Notes under the pieces: model-generated | What the model was told of the DNA's origin: nothing | The model's database searches: none | Seen by the model: the letters and a program-made list of their open reading frames with translations, nothing else | Shown here: positions 1-8,626 of the stretch, one piece after another | How the letters are laid out: every line of letters starts with the position of its first letter | Position numbering within the stretch: position 1 is the stretch's first letter | Source: an uncultured Buttiauxella sp. | Lineage (GTDB): Bacteria; Pseudomonadota; Gammaproteobacteria; Enterobacterales; Enterobacteriaceae | Direction of reading: 5' to 3' | Assembly (NCBI GenBank): GCA_946480445.1 | Contig: CAMLJN010000002.1 | Span: forward strand, 310,001-374,000 | DNA: 64,000 nucleotides | Program-made: the position numbers and the translations under genes

Positions 1-886
1 TGAGCACGGTTGTGCCGCCGTTCGCCACCATGTAATCCGAGAAACGACCGAGCATCGGGTTGGCCGTGATCCCGGACAGGCCGTCGGATCCGCCACACTC
101 CAGACCAAACTTCAGCTCGCTGAGCTTGCCCGGCTCGCGCTTATCGCGGCGCATCTTCTCGTAAAGCTGTTGCAGCTGCTCCAGCCCCGCTTCCACCTCA
201 TCGTCCTGCTGCTGACAGATCATAAAGTGAACGCGCTCGGGATCGTATTCACCGAGCGTTTCGCGGAAGGCGTTGACCTGGTTGTTCTCGCAGCCCAGGC
301 CGATAACCAGTACCGCGCCAGCGTTCGGATGGCGCACCATATTTTGCAGCATGGTGCGGGTGTTGATGTGATCGTCGCCCAGCTGCGAGCAGCCAAACTG
401 GTGGCTAAACAGAAATACGCCGTCGATATCTTCCGCATCGTTGTTCTGCTTCAGGAAGCGGTTCTGGATCTGGCGGGCGATACCGTTGACGCAGCCCACG
501 GTCGGCAGGATCCACAGCTCGTTACGCACGCCAACCGTGCCGTTGCCGCGACGATAGACGGACACGTCACGATCCGCCGCCTGGCTCGCCTGCGCCTGGA
601 AATCAGGTTGATAGCGATACTCGTCCAAATCGCTCAGGTTCGTGCGCGCATTATGCGAGTGAATATGTTCACCTGCGGCAATCTCCGTCAGCGCATGCCC
701 AATCGGCAGGCCATATTTCACGACGTTTTCGCCCTGCGTAATGGCGCGCAGGGCAAATTTATGACCACGAGCCACCGGCTGGCGCAGGGTAACCTCTGCG
801 CCTTCAACGGTAAGCATCTCGCCTTCTGCCAGGTCCACTAACGCGATGGCGACATTGTCCTGCGTATGGATCTTGATGTATTGCAT
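1..886 (-). CDS. uxaA: Altronate dehydratase UxaA (5' part, cut by window edge)
   Basis: UxaA dehydrates D-altronate to 2-keto-3-deoxygluconate in the cytosol, a step in galacturonate catabolism. The first 295 codons are visible, out of roughly 495 in the family; the rest lies left of base 1. Translation starts MQYIKIHTQDNVAIAL and contains the N-terminal SAF-like domain with GHKFALRAI and YGLPIGHA (about residues 40-65). The second domain follows, with the conserved FSHQFGCSQ and GLGCENNQ segments. The ATG at 886 has a GAGG ribosome site 6 bases upstream. It lies 17 bases downstream of uxaC on the same strand, the usual uxaCA operon order, so the ExuR-type control upstream of uxaC should cover both genes. 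Confidence 0.95.
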   Translation of the reverse strand, partial: MQYIKIHTQDNVAIALVDLAEGEMLTVEGAEVTLRQPVARGHKFALRAITQGENVVKYGLPIGHALTEIAAGEHIHSHNARTNLSDLDEYRYQPDFQAQASQAADRDVSVYRRGNGTVGVRNELWILPTVGCVNGIARQIQNRFLKQNNDAEDIDGVFLFSHQFGCSQLGDDHINTRTMLQNMVRHPNAGAVLVIGLGCENNQVNAFRETLGEYDPERVHFMICQQQDDEVEAGLEQLQQLYEKMRRDKREPGKLSELKFGLECGGSDGLSGITANPMLGRFSDYMVANGGTTVL

Positions 887-903
887 AACAACCTCAGGCC
901 GGA

Positions 904-2313
904 TTAGTTCAGTTCAATGCCGAAGTAATCGCGGGCATTGTTAAAGCAGATGTTCTGCACCATTTCGCCCAGCAGTTTAATGTCGGCCGGCGCTTCACCC
1001 GCGCTCACCCAGCGGCCAATCATCTGGCACAGGATACGGCGGAAATATTCATGACGCGTATAAGACAGGAAGCTACGGCTGTCGGTGAGCATGCCGACGA
1101 AGCGGCTCAGCAGGCCGAGCTGTGCAAGCTGGGTCATCTGGCGCTCCATGCCGTCTTTCTGATCGTTGAACCACCAGCCGGAGCCAAACTGCATTTTGCC
1201 GGGCATACCTTCGCCCTGGAAGTTGCCGATCATGGTGCCGAGCACTTCGTTATCGCGCGGGTTCAGACAGTAAAGGATCGTTTTTGGCAGCTCGTTGTTT
1301 TCGTTTTGTTTGCTGAGCAGGCGGGACAGCTCAATCGCCAGAGGACGATCGTTAATCGAGTCAAAGCCCACGTCAGCACCTAACAACCTGAACTGGCGGA
1401 GGTTATTATTGCGCAGCGCACCGATATGGTACTGCTGTACCCAGCCGCGACGGCTGTATTCCGCGCCCAGCCAGACCAGCACGGCGGTTTTAAACTGCGC
1501 CACTTCATGCTCGCTAAGCTCATGACCAGCCAGACGGTTTGCCAGAATGGTATCAAGCGTTGCGTCATCCGCTTCGGCAAACAGCACCACGTCCAGCGCG
1601 TGGTCCGATACCTTGCAGCCGTGCGCCGCGAAATGGTCGAGGCGTTTACCCAGCGCGCTTTGCAGATCGCTGAAGCGACGGATATCGGTATCAGAAACTT
1701 CAGCCAGCTTGCCGATGTATTCCGCAAAGGTCGGCTGTTCAATATTGAACGCTTTATCCGGGCGCCAGCTCGGTAAGACCTTAATGTCAAAGCCGTCTTC
1801 GGCAACCTGACGGTGATAGCGCAGGTCGTCAATCGGGTCATCGGTGGTGCCGACCATCTTCACGTTCATCTGTTTCATGATGCCGCGCGCGGTAAAGTCA
1901 TCCTGTGCCAGCAGGTCGTTGCACTGCTGCCAGATTTCATCTGCCGTAGCCGGGGAAAGCAGCTTACCGGTGATGCCGAACGGGCGACGCAGTTCCAGGT
2001 GAGTCCAGTGATAGAGCGGGTTGCCGATGGTGTGCGGCACGGTCGCCGCCCAGGCGTCAAACTTCTCGCGGTCGCTGGCGTCGCCGGTACACAGACGCTC
2101 TGCCACGCCGTTGGTGCGCATCGCACGCCACTTGTAGTGATCGCCTTTTAACCAGATGTCATACAGGTTTTTAAAGCGGTAGTTCTCGGCGACCTGCTGC
2201 GGCGGCAGATGGCAGTGATAGTCAAAGATCGGCTGATCTTTGGCGTATTCATGGTACAGGCGGCGGGCAAATTCGGTATCGAGAAGAAAATCTTCAGTCA
2301 TAAACTGGTTCAT
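904..2313 (-). CDS. uxaC: Glucuronate isomerase UxaC
   Basis: UxaC isomerises D-glucuronate to fructuronate and D-galacturonate to tagaturonate, the first cytosolic step of hexuronate breakdown. The 469-residue product has the family's usual length (E. coli 470) and is closely similar along its whole length. The metal-site HxH of the amidohydrolase fold is H33-C-H35 in FDYHCHLPP, and the C-terminal FGSGWWFND block is present. I start at ATG 2313 because GAGGAA lies 8 bases upstream. A GTG two codons earlier (2319) would leave only 2-3 bases. It is the first gene of the uxaCA operon and diverges from the transporter gene exuT. Confidence 0.97.
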   Translation of the reverse strand: MNQFMTEDFLLDTEFARRLYHEYAKDQPIFDYHCHLPPQQVAENYRFKNLYDIWLKGDHYKWRAMRTNGVAERLCTGDASDREKFDAWAATVPHTIGNPLYHWTHLELRRPFGITGKLLSPATADEIWQQCNDLLAQDDFTARGIMKQMNVKMVGTTDDPIDDLRYHRQVAEDGFDIKVLPSWRPDKAFNIEQPTFAEYIGKLAEVSDTDIRRFSDLQSALGKRLDHFAAHGCKVSDHALDVVLFAEADDATLDTILANRLAGHELSEHEVAQFKTAVLVWLGAEYSRRGWVQQYHIGALRNNNLRQFRLLGADVGFDSINDRPLAIELSRLLSKQNENNELPKTILYCLNPRDNEVLGTMIGNFQGEGMPGKMQFGSGWWFNDQKDGMERQMTQLAQLGLLSRFVGMLTDSRSFLSYTRHEYFRRILCQMIGRWVSAGEAPADIKLLGEMVQNICFNNARDYFGIELN

Positions 2314-2352
2314 TGTCACTATTCCTCAGTCACAGAGCAGATCGATGCTTGC

Positions 2353-2384
2353 GTATAATGCAGACAAAGTTATCACACCAATTT
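2353..2384 (-). promoter_or_regulatory. Candidate uxaCA promoter with ExuR/UxuR-type operator
   Basis: On the minus strand TTGGTG (2381-2376) and TTATAC (2358-2353) are separated by 17 bases, a plausible sigma-70 promoter about 40 bases upstream of uxaC. The bases 2367-2384 read AAGTTATCACACCAATTT and match 13 of 18 positions of the ExuR/UxuR consensus AAATTGGTATACCAATTT as I recall it. The operator would overlap the -35 region, fitting repression that hexuronate relieves. Inferred from sequence only. Confidence 0.5.
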
Positions 2385-2802
2385 AATGGGAAGCAGCCAT
2401 TTTTTGCGGTATCAATCACAAAAACCACACTTTTATTGTTAATACCCTGTTTAAAATCTGCCCTAAAGCCGCGCCAGTCCTGGCCTGAAAGCCGCTACCC
2501 CCTTGGGATTAGCCGAAAAACGCTTTTGTGATGTCACTCAACTTTTAAAGCTGTATGACAAGTTATCTTGCAGCCATCGCAAGACCTCTCACTCCGCTTA
2601 GCCACAGACGCAGGCAGTCCAAGCCGCGCACGGCGGGGTAAGGGGATCAGGTTTGCCGAAGGCATTTTTTCAGAAGGCAAGATACGGGGCTTACCGGGTA
2701 ATACCCCCGGCATAACCCTCTAAACAGCACTCACGCTCAGGTAACAAAACTGACGTACAGCCGCCCTGCTGCGGCTGTTTAAAAAACGGGATGAGGTTCG
2801 AA
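2385..2802. other. uxaC-exuT divergent intergenic region, exuT side
   Basis: This long gene-free stretch precedes exuT. It holds a weak CRP-like element at 2524-2545 (TGTGA, 6 bases, TCAAC), which would fit catabolite control of sugar-acid genes. Close to exuT it has inverted repeats: CCGGG/CCCGG around 2694-2710, and a perfect 8-base stem ACAGCCGC/GCGGCTGT at 2757-2778 with a 6-base loop. The second ends 12 bases before the exuT ribosome site and lacks a following T run, so it is not a standard terminator. No convincing open frame lies here. Confidence 0.4.
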
Positions 2803-4104
2803 ATGCGAAAGATTAAAGGCTTGCGCTGGTACATGATTGCGCTGGTTACGGTAGGGACCGTGCTGGGTTATCTTACTCGTAATACCATGGCCGCTGCCGC
2901 CCCAACGCTGATGCAGGAGCTGAACATCTCCACGCAGCAGTACTCCTATATTATCGCGGCCTACTCGGCCTGTTATACCATCATGCAGCCTGTCGCAGGC
3001 TACCTGCTGGATGTGCTGGGCACAAAAATCGGCTATGCCTTCTTCGCAATTGCCTGGGCTATTTTCTGCGGCGCAACCGCTCTGGCAGGAAGCTGGGGCG
3101 GACTGGCCGTCGCCCGTGGTGCCGTCGGTGCAGCTGAAGCGGCGATGATCCCTGCGGGTCTGAAAGCCAGCAGCGAGTGGTTCCCGGCTAAAGAACGTTC
3201 CATTGCCGTGGGCTACTTTAACGTTGGCTCTTCTATCGGGGCAATGATAGCGCCGCCGCTGGTGGTGTGGGCCATTCTGATGCACAGCTGGCAGATGGCG
3301 TTTATTATCTCCGGCGTGCTGAGCTTCGCCTGGGCATTAGCCTGGCTGTTCCTCTACAAACACCCTCGCGATCAGAAAAAATTAACGGAAGAAGAACGCG
3401 ACTACATCATTGGCGGCCAGGAAGCCCATCACCAGACCAACAACAGCAAAAAAATGTCTGCCTGGCAGATTGTGCAGAACCGTCAATTCTGGGGTATCGC
3501 CCTGCCGCGTTTCCTGGCCGAGCCAGCATGGGGCACCTTTAACGCCTGGATCCCGCTGTTTATGTTTAAAGTCTACGGCTTTAACTTAAAAGAGATCGCG
3601 ATGTTCGCCTGGATGCCGATGCTGTTTGCCGATCTCGGCTGTATTCTCGGCGGCTATCTGCCTCCTCTGTTCCAGCGCTGGTTCGGCGTAAACCTGATCG
3701 TTTCCCGCAAAATGGTGGTGACCCTGGGCGCGGTGCTGATGATTGGTCCGGGCACAATCGGCCTGTTTACCAGCCCGTATGCGGCGATTGCCCTGCTGTG
3801 CGTCGGCGGCTTCGCTCACCAGGCGCTGTCCGGCGCGCTGATTACGCTTTCTTCCGACGTGTTTGGCCGTAACGAAGTTGCTACCGCCAACGGGCTGACC
3901 GGCATGGCCGCCTGGACCGCGAGCACCCTGTTCGCCCTGGTGGTGGGAGCGCTGGCCGATACGCTTGGCTTCAGCCCGCTGTTCGCCGCGCTGGCCGTGT
4001 TCGATATTCTCGGCGCTATCGTTATCTGGACCGTACTGAAAAACCAACCGATCAGCGAACTGAACGCTACACAGAAACCCGGCGAGGCGGTCACCCAGCC
4101 CTGA
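2803..4104 (+). CDS. exuT: Hexuronate transporter ExuT
   Basis: ExuT is a proton-linked inner-membrane importer of galacturonate and glucuronate, in the anion:cation symporter branch of the major facilitator superfamily. The 433-residue product shows the usual run of about 12 hydrophobic segments and is near-identical to E. coli ExuT in blocks such as [26 protein letters not shown] and [14 protein letters not shown] choose ATG 2803 ([11 protein letters not shown]) because AGG sits 6 bases upstream. An in-frame ATG at 2791 lacks a site and adds residues the family does not have. It diverges from uxaCA and is followed by a strong terminator and then exuR. Confidence 0.96.
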   Translation: MRKIKGLRWYMIALVTVGTVLGYLTRNTMAAAAPTLMQELNISTQQYSYIIAAYSACYTIMQPVAGYLLDVLGTKIGYAFFAIAWAIFCGATALAGSWGGLAVARGAVGAAEAAMIPAGLKASSEWFPAKERSIAVGYFNVGSSIGAMIAPPLVVWAILMHSWQMAFIISGVLSFAWALAWLFLYKHPRDQKKLTEEERDYIIGGQEAHHQTNNSKKMSAWQIVQNRQFWGIALPRFLAEPAWGTFNAWIPLFMFKVYGFNLKEIAMFAWMPMLFADLGCILGGYLPPLFQRWFGVNLIVSRKMVVTLGAVLMIGPGTIGLFTSPYAAIALLCVGGFAHQALSGALITLSSDVFGRNEVATANGLTGMAAWTASTLFALVVGALADTLGFSPLFAALAVFDILGAIVIWTVLKNQPISELNATQKPGEAVTQP

Positions 4105-4121
4105 CTCGGCAACGCACACTA

Positions 4122-4150
4122 AAGCCGCCTTACAGGCGGCTTTTCTTTTT
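4122..4150 (+). terminator. Rho-independent terminator of exuT
   Basis: The stem AAGCCGCC/GGCGGCTT with a 5-base loop is followed by TTCTTTTT. It lies 17 bases after the exuT stop and separates exuT from exuR, which therefore needs its own promoter. Confidence 0.9.
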
Positions 4151-4184
4151 ACGCGTCCTTCTGAGTGGTGGAGTGAAATACCGA

Positions 4185-4202
4185 AAAGTGGTATAACAAA
4201 TC
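4185..4202 (+). promoter_or_regulatory. ExuR-type operator upstream of exuR
   Basis: The 18 bases AAAGTGGTATAACAAATC match 14 of 18 positions of the recalled ExuR/UxuR consensus AAATTGGTATACCAATTT. It lies 32 bases before the exuR start, where it would allow autoregulation. This is a closer match than the one at uxaC. Confidence 0.6.
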
Positions 4203-4234
4203 AAGTTATCCCGCCGTCTCTCACGGAGCCACGT

Positions 4235-5011
4235 ATGCAAACCATGGAACCTCGTCGCCTTTATCAGCAGCTGGCCGCTGAGCTTAAACACCGCATTGAA
4301 ACGGGCGTTTACCAGGTCGGCGAAAAACTTCCCGCAGAACGCTTTATCGCTGAAGAAAAAAACGTCAGTCGCACCGTGGTGCGTGAAGCGATCATCATGC
4401 TTGAAGTTGAAGGCTACGTGGAGGTGCGTAAAGGGTCCGGCATCCATGTGATGTCCAGCCAGGCTAAGCACACGCATATCCCCGATGAACGCTTTGAATT
4501 TGCGAGCTTCGGGCCGTTTGAGCTGTTGCAGGCGCGCCAGCTTATCGAGAGCAATATTGCCGAGTTCGCGGCGACGCAGGTCACCAAGCAAGACATCGTA
4601 AAACTGATGGAAATTCAGGAGATGGCGCGCAACGAGCAAACTTTCCGTGATTCGGAATGGGATTTGCACTTCCATACCCAGGTTGCGCTGGCTACCCAGA
4701 ATAGCGCGCTGGCGGCTATCGTTGAAAAAATGTGGAGCCAGCGTATTCACAACCCGTACTGGCAAAAGCTGCATGAGCATATTGATAAGCGCACGGTGGA
4801 TAACTGGTGCGACGATCACGACAACATTCTTAAGGCGCTGATTCGCAAAGATCCCCACGCGGCCAAACTGGCCATGTGGCAGCATCTGGAAAACACCAAG
4901 CAAATGCTGTTTAACGCCACCAGCGATGATTTTGAGTTCAATGCCGACCGCTACTTATTTGCTGAAAACCCGGTAGTGCATCTGGATACGGCGGCAAACG
5001 CTCAGAAATAG
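4235..5011 (+). CDS. exuR: Hexuronate regulon repressor ExuR
   Basis: ExuR is a GntR-family (FadR subfamily) repressor of uxaCA, exuT and itself, released by hexuronate pathway metabolites. The product has 258 residues, the same as E. coli. An N-terminal winged helix-turn-helix spans about residues 8-75 ([19 protein letters not shown], then [10 protein letters not shown]). The all-helical FCD effector domain fills about 95-230, with WDLHFH and HDNILKAL contributing likely metal ligands. The operator-like palindrome just upstream and the neighbouring uxaCA and exuT support the assignment. Confidence 0.96.
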   Translation: MQTMEPRRLYQQLAAELKHRIETGVYQVGEKLPAERFIAEEKNVSRTVVREAIIMLEVEGYVEVRKGSGIHVMSSQAKHTHIPDERFEFASFGPFELLQARQLIESNIAEFAATQVTKQDIVKLMEIQEMARNEQTFRDSEWDLHFHTQVALATQNSALAAIVEKMWSQRIHNPYWQKLHEHIDKRTVDNWCDDHDNILKALIRKDPHAAKLAMWQHLENTKQMLFNATSDDFEFNADRYLFAENPVVHLDTAANAQK

Positions 5012-5341
5012 CCTTTTTCCTGCCCGAGGGTAAGCAAACCAACCAATAGTGTCAGCGTTTGTAAATACCCTCGCCAGCCTCTCTACCAGTAAGCAAAATC
5101 TATCCTCAACAAAGCGCAAATACTCTGACGCGGTGCGCGCGCCTTTGTTACAATTAAATTCATTTTCAACGTCGGTGAAGACTTTTTGTCTTCTATTCGT
5201 CGACAGCGCATTCACAGTAAGTTTCAGGCAATCGCGTTGCTCTGGCTGTGGGGTGCGAACGGCTAAATAAAAATCATAACAATGCCGTTAAACCTATCCG
5301 ATTTATACCGGCGACCTAAACCGATGTGCCAGGATCACTGA
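5012..5341. other. exuR-yqjA intergenic region
   Basis: No credible gene lies here. It should carry the promoter of yqjA-mzrA, which E. coli controls through CpxAR, but I find no clean pair of GTAAA boxes. A perfect small inverted repeat GAAGAC-TTTTT-GTCTTC lies at 5177-5193. Poly-T is the loop rather than the tail, so it is not a terminator. Confidence 0.4.
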
Positions 5342-6004
5342 ATGGAACTTTTAACGCAACTGCTTCACGCTCTCTGGAGCCAGGATTTCGAGACGCTTGC
5401 TAATCCGGGCATGATTGGCATGCTTTATTTTGTGCTGTTTATGATCCTCTTTCTGGAAAATGGCTTACTTCCCGCCGCTTTCCTGCCCGGGGACAGCCTT
5501 CTGGTGTTAGTCGGCGTGCTGATTGCCAAAGGTGCAATGGGCTTCCCGGAAACGATTCTTTTACTGACCGCTGCCGCGAGCCTGGGCTGCTGGCTGAGCT
5601 ATATTCAGGGGCGCTGGCTCGGGAATACCCGCGTCGTGCAGAACTGGCTTTCGCACCTTCCTACCCATTACCACCAGCGCGCACATAACCTTTTCCACAG
5701 GCACGGCCTGTCCGCGCTGCTGATTGGCAGATTTATTGCCTTTGTTCGCACCCTGCTGCCAACTATTGCCGGTTTATCGGGTCTGAGTAACGCACGCTTC
5801 CAGTTCTTTAACTGGATGAGCGGCCTGCTCTGGGTGCTCATCCTTACCACGCTGGGGTATTTACTCGGCAAGACGCCGGTCTTCCTGAAATATGAAGATG
5901 CCCTGATGTCATGCCTGATGCTGCTGCCCGTTGTGCTGCTGGTGTTTGGCCTGATCGGTTCGTTAATTGTGCTTTGGCGTAAGAAATACGGTAACCGCGG
6001 CTAG
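5342..6004 (+). CDS. yqjA: DedA-family inner-membrane protein YqjA
   Basis: YqjA belongs to the DedA/SNARE-associated membrane family. In E. coli it supports proton-motive-force homeostasis, alkaline pH tolerance and envelope function, partly redundantly with YghB. The 220-residue product equals E. coli YqjA in length. It carries the DedA block [13 protein letters not shown] (about residues 38-50), with its membrane-embedded acidic residues, and the [18 protein letters not shown] block (about 130-147), with the conserved arginines. Several hydrophobic helices follow to KKYGNRG. It is immediately followed by mzrA, 10 bases after its stop. Confidence 0.95.
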   Translation: MELLTQLLHALWSQDFETLANPGMIGMLYFVLFMILFLENGLLPAAFLPGDSLLVLVGVLIAKGAMGFPETILLLTAAASLGCWLSYIQGRWLGNTRVVQNWLSHLPTHYHQRAHNLFHRHGLSALLIGRFIAFVRTLLPTIAGLSGLSNARFQFFNWMSGLLWVLILTTLGYLLGKTPVFLKYEDALMSCLMLLPVVLLVFGLIGSLIVLWRKKYGNRG

Positions 6005-6014
6005 AAGGATAACC

Positions 6015-6392
6015 ATGAAAATTGACTTTACGCGTCGCCTGCGGGTGGCGCTGCTGCTCGTCTGCCTTAACGCAGGCGCGTTGCTGGCGTGGTCCGGGAT
6101 GCAAAGAACGGAGTCCACCCTGCAAATTCGCGCAAGCCAGCAAGGCATCAGCGTACCCGACGGTTTTTTTGTCTGGCATCATCTGGACGCCAACGGCATT
6201 CGTTTTAAGAGCATTACCCCGGAAAATAATTCTCTGCTGATTAAGTTTGACTCCAGCGCACAAAGCGAAGCGGCAAAAGCGGTGCTGTATAAAACTCTCC
6301 CCCACGGCTACGTGATAGCCCAGCAGGACGAAGATAACAGCGCCAGCGCCTGGCTGTCTCGCCTGCGCACCCAGGCCAGCCGTATCGGCTAA
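6015..6392 (+). CDS. mzrA: EnvZ/OmpR modulator MzrA
   Basis: MzrA (formerly YqjB) is a small bitopic inner-membrane protein that links the CpxAR response to EnvZ/OmpR by binding the sensor EnvZ. The 125-residue product has one N-terminal transmembrane helix (about residues 9-27) and a periplasmic domain with [19 protein letters not shown]. The ATG at 6015 has AAGGAT just upstream; earlier in-frame codons overlap yqjA and have no site. Position straight after yqjA is the E. coli arrangement and implies co-transcription. Confidence 0.92.
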   Translation: MKIDFTRRLRVALLLVCLNAGALLAWSGMQRTESTLQIRASQQGISVPDGFFVWHHLDANGIRFKSITPENNSLLIKFDSSAQSEAAKAVLYKTLPHGYVIAQQDEDNSASAWLSRLRTQASRIG

Positions 6393-6561
6393 TCTGCCTT
6401 CCGCCTCCATTTTTTGTTAACAGAAATTGGGGTTTTCCTGATTTCTGACTATGCTTGAAACTGCATTAACCGCTACAAATCAGCGTCTTTGTCAGCATTA
6501 CTGGAATGTGGGTGTTAAGCTTTACAGCGGTTTCACCTGTTCACAATGGAAGGTCACTATC

Positions 6562-6930
6562 ATGAATTACCGTACCGTACTGGCTCTTACCCTGTTGTCA
6601 CTCGCCTGCGCTACTCAGGCTTCTTCGCTGTGCGGCGAAAAAGAGGCGGATATACAGCGTGAAATAGGCTATGCGGAGAAGCACCACAACCAGTCACGCA
6701 TTGACGGCCTGAATAAAGCGCTCAAAGAGGTGCGGGCGAATTGCAGCGATAGCGGCCTGCGCGCTGAACATAAGAAGAAAATCACCAAACAAAAAGAAGA
6801 GATCGCGGAACGCAAAGCGGATCTTCGTGAAGCACGCCAGAAAGGCGATGCGGATAAGATTACCAAGCGGGAAGAAAAATTATCTGAAGCAGAGCACGAG
6901 CTGAAAGCACTGGAAGCTCGTGATTACTAA
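6562..6930 (+). CDS. yqjC: DUF1090 periplasmic protein YqjC
   Basis: A secreted protein of unknown function from the YqjC/DUF1090 family, 122 residues as in E. coli. A signal peptide is clear (MNYRTVLALTLLSLACATQASS), followed by CGEKEADIQREI and a long charged helix rich in Lys and Glu that looks like a coiled coil (about residues 65-118). I start at ATG 6562, which has AAGG upstream and gives the signal peptide; the same frame opens earlier at 6451 but those codons are not family-like. It begins the yqjCDEK cluster. Confidence 0.9.
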   Translation: MNYRTVLALTLLSLACATQASSLCGEKEADIQREIGYAEKHHNQSRIDGLNKALKEVRANCSDSGLRAEHKKKITKQKEEIAERKADLREARQKGDADKITKREEKLSEAEHELKALEARDY

Positions 6931-6952
6931 AGCTCAAACACCTGGAGATAAC

Positions 6953-7258
6953 ATGTCAAAAGATACCACATCAGAACATCTGCGCGCTGAGTTGAAATCC
7001 CTGGCTGATACCCTGGAAGAGGTGCTGAGCGCATCGACGGACAAGTCAAAAAGCGAACTGGAGAAGTTGCGCGGTAAAGCGGAAAAAGCGCTGAAAGAAA
7101 GCCGTCATCGTCTGGGCGAAACCAGCGACGTGATCGCACAGCAAACGCGAGAAGCCGCCGCCAAAGCGGACGATTATGTCCGTGAAAACCCATGGACCGG
7201 CGTCGGTATCGGTGCGGCCGTGGGGATTTTTATTGGCATCCTGATGTCGCGCCGCTGA
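6953..7258 (+). CDS. yqjD: Ribosome-associated membrane protein YqjD (DUF883)
   Basis: YqjD is a tail-anchored inner-membrane protein of the DUF883/ElaB family. In E. coli it binds ribosomes in stationary phase under RpoS control. The 101 residues comprise a charged amphipathic helical region (about 5-75) and a C-terminal glycine-rich membrane segment (GVGIGAAVGIFIGILMSRR). ATG 6953 has GGAG 6-7 bases upstream. It lies 22 bases after yqjC and its stop is 1 base before the yqjE start. Confidence 0.93.
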   Translation: MSKDTTSEHLRAELKSLADTLEEVLSASTDKSKSELEKLRGKAEKALKESRHRLGETSDVIAQQTREAAAKADDYVRENPWTGVGIGAAVGIFIGILMSRR

Positions 7259-7259
7259 T

Positions 7260-7658
7260 ATGACAAATTCCCGTCAAACTCAGGGGCCGGGTAAAGGCGT
7301 AATCGGCATCGGACAACGCCTGGTCACCATCCTGGTCGGCATGGTGGAAACTCGCGTCCGCCTCGCGGTGGTTGAACTGGAGGAAGAAAAGGCCCATATC
7401 GTCCAGCTGCTTCTGATGCTGGGGCTGACCATGCTGTTCGCCGCTTTTGGACTGATGAGTCTGATGGTGCTGGTGATCTGGGCGGTGGATCCGCAGTATC
7501 GTCTTAACGCGATGATGGCCACCACCGGGGTGCTGCTAGCGCTGGCTCTTATTGGCGGGATCTGGACGTTACGCAAATCCCGTCAGTCGACGCTGCTGCG
7601 CCACACCCGCCGGGAGCTGGAAAATGACCGCGAACTGCTTGAGGACGATAAGTCATGA
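7260..7658 (+). CDS. yqjE: Phage-holin-like membrane protein YqjE (DUF1469)
   Basis: A small inner-membrane protein of the DUF1469 (putative holin-like superfamily III) group, 132 residues, with two hydrophobic helices at about residues 44-67 and 82-101. A charged C-terminal tail (TRRELENDRELLEDDKS) follows. No biochemical role is established. The start overlaps the end of yqjD in TGATATG, and its own stop overlaps the yqjK start as ATGA, so the genes are translationally coupled. It probably acts with YqjD at the membrane; that is inference from linkage. Confidence 0.9.
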   Translation: MTNSRQTQGPGKGVIGIGQRLVTILVGMVETRVRLAVVELEEEKAHIVQLLLMLGLTMLFAAFGLMSLMVLVIWAVDPQYRLNAMMATTGVLLALALIGGIWTLRKSRQSTLLRHTRRELENDRELLEDDKS

Positions 7659-7945
7659 GTGACCGCGAACGCGACAAGCGAAAAGCGCTGTTGCTGAGCC
7701 GCATCCAGCAGCAACGTCTGGATTTGAGCGCGGGCAAACGTGACTGGCTGGAAGCAACCGGCGCATGGGATCGCGGCTGGTATACGCTGGTTAGCCTGCG
7801 CAGCTATGCGCTGGTTGCCAGCAGCGTGATGGCCATCTGGAGCGTGCGACACCCCAGCTTCCTGTTGCGCTGGGCCAAGCGTGGTTTTGGCGCCTGGAGC
7901 GCTTTCCGGTTACTTCGCAATACCGTTCAGCAACAAACACGTTAA
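7655..7945 (+). CDS. yqjK: YqjK-like protein
   Basis: Last gene of yqjCDEK, 96 residues, of unknown function. The N-terminal half is strongly basic and charged (SDRERDKRKALLLSRIQQQR). The C-terminal half has a hydrophobic stretch (SYALVASSVMAIWSV) and an amphipathic arginine-rich end, consistent with membrane association. It overlaps yqjE by 4 bases and is followed at once by a terminator that closes the cluster. Confidence 0.88.
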   Translation: MSDRERDKRKALLLSRIQQQRLDLSAGKRDWLEATGAWDRGWYTLVSLRSYALVASSVMAIWSVRHPSFLLRWAKRGFGAWSAFRLLRNTVQQQTR

Positions 7946-7947
7946 AC

Positions 7948-7978
7948 AAAATGCCGTCCTTCGGGGCGGCATTTTCTT
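7948..7978 (+). terminator. Terminator of yqjCDEK
   Basis: AAATGCCGTCC/GGGCGGCATTT with a TTCG tetraloop followed by TCTT. The stable stem directly follows the yqjK stop. Confidence 0.85.
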
Positions 7979-8029
7979 ATCCACGCAGCAGTTACTCAAT
8001 ATATTTGAAGAACAATGACAGTTTTCCTT

Positions 8030-8060
8030 GCTAACAATCCGTTAGCGCCCCGTCTATTAT
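8030..8060 (+). promoter_or_regulatory. Candidate yqjF promoter with LysR-type (YhaJ?) box
   Basis: GCTAAC-AATCC-GTTAGC (8030-8046) is a perfect dyad containing the LysR-type T-N11-A core (T8032, A8044). A -10 like TATTAT lies at 8055-8060, giving a start near 8067. In E. coli, YhaJ activates yqjF; yhaJ is in this window and its own upstream region repeats GCTAACAAT. A long-range pair CACACGG (8079-8085)/CCGTGTG (8122-8128) could fold in the leader. Confidence 0.5.
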
Positions 8061-8157
8061 CCTCTCCATCGACAGCAACACACGGTAACTACCGGAAATT
8101 GCTCAGACAATAAACAACTGGCCGTGTGCCGCCAAAATTGAATCGCTGGAGAGTAAA

Positions 8158-8550
8158 ATGAAAAAATTAGATGATGCTGGTGTTCTGTTAGCACGTATCC
8201 TGATGCCAATTCTGTTTATCGTGGCAGGCTGGGGCAAAATTACGGGCTATGCCGGCACACAACAATATATGGAAGCAATGGGCGTCCCGGGCTTCCTGCT
8301 GCCTCTGACCATTCTGCTTGAATTTGGCGGCGGTCTGGCGATTCTGTTCGGCTTCCTGACCCGTACCACGGCCATCATTACCGCAGTGTTTACCCTGCTG
8401 ACGGCGTTCCTGTTCCACAGCAACTTTGCTGAAGGCCCGAACTCCATCATGTTTATGAAAAACTTCACCATCGCAGGTGGCTACCTGCTGCTGGCTATCT
8501 TCGGACCTGGCGCCTACAGCCTCGACCGCGTACTGAACAAAAAGTGGTAA
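8158..8550 (+). CDS. yqjF: DoxX-family membrane protein YqjF
   Basis: A four-helix inner-membrane protein of the DoxX/DoxD family, 130 residues as in E. coli. Conserved features include RILMPILFIVAGWGKI (about residues 14-29), ILLEFGGGLAILFGF (about 52-66) and FHSNFAEGPNSIMFMKN. The catalytic role is not firmly known. In E. coli the promoter responds to 2,4-dinitrotoluene derivatives through YhaJ. It has its own promoter region and terminator and lies next to the quinone-related reductase gene yqjG. Confidence 0.93.
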   Translation: MKKLDDAGVLLARILMPILFIVAGWGKITGYAGTQQYMEAMGVPGFLLPLTILLEFGGGLAILFGFLTRTTAIITAVFTLLTAFLFHSNFAEGPNSIMFMKNFTIAGGYLLLAIFGPGAYSLDRVLNKKW

Positions 8551-8573
8551 GCGTTCTATACTGAGTGACAAAC

Positions 8574-8603
8574 AAAGCGAAGGATAAACCTTCGCTTTTT
8601 TTT
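8574..8603 (+). terminator. Terminator of yqjF
   Basis: AAAGCGAAGG/CCTTCGCTTT with a 5-base loop, followed by an uninterrupted T run. It sits between yqjF and yqjG. Confidence 0.9.
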
Positions 8604-8626
8604 ATTTGCGATATAAGGAAAGAAAT

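Noticed and set aside
4130-4903. 257-codon open frame antisense to exuR
   Set aside because: Mirrors the exuR coding strand and starts in the exuT terminator; no domain or ribosome site.
5049-5270. 73-codon open frame between exuR and yqjA
   Set aside because: No ribosome site or similarity, and the region is better read as a promoter.
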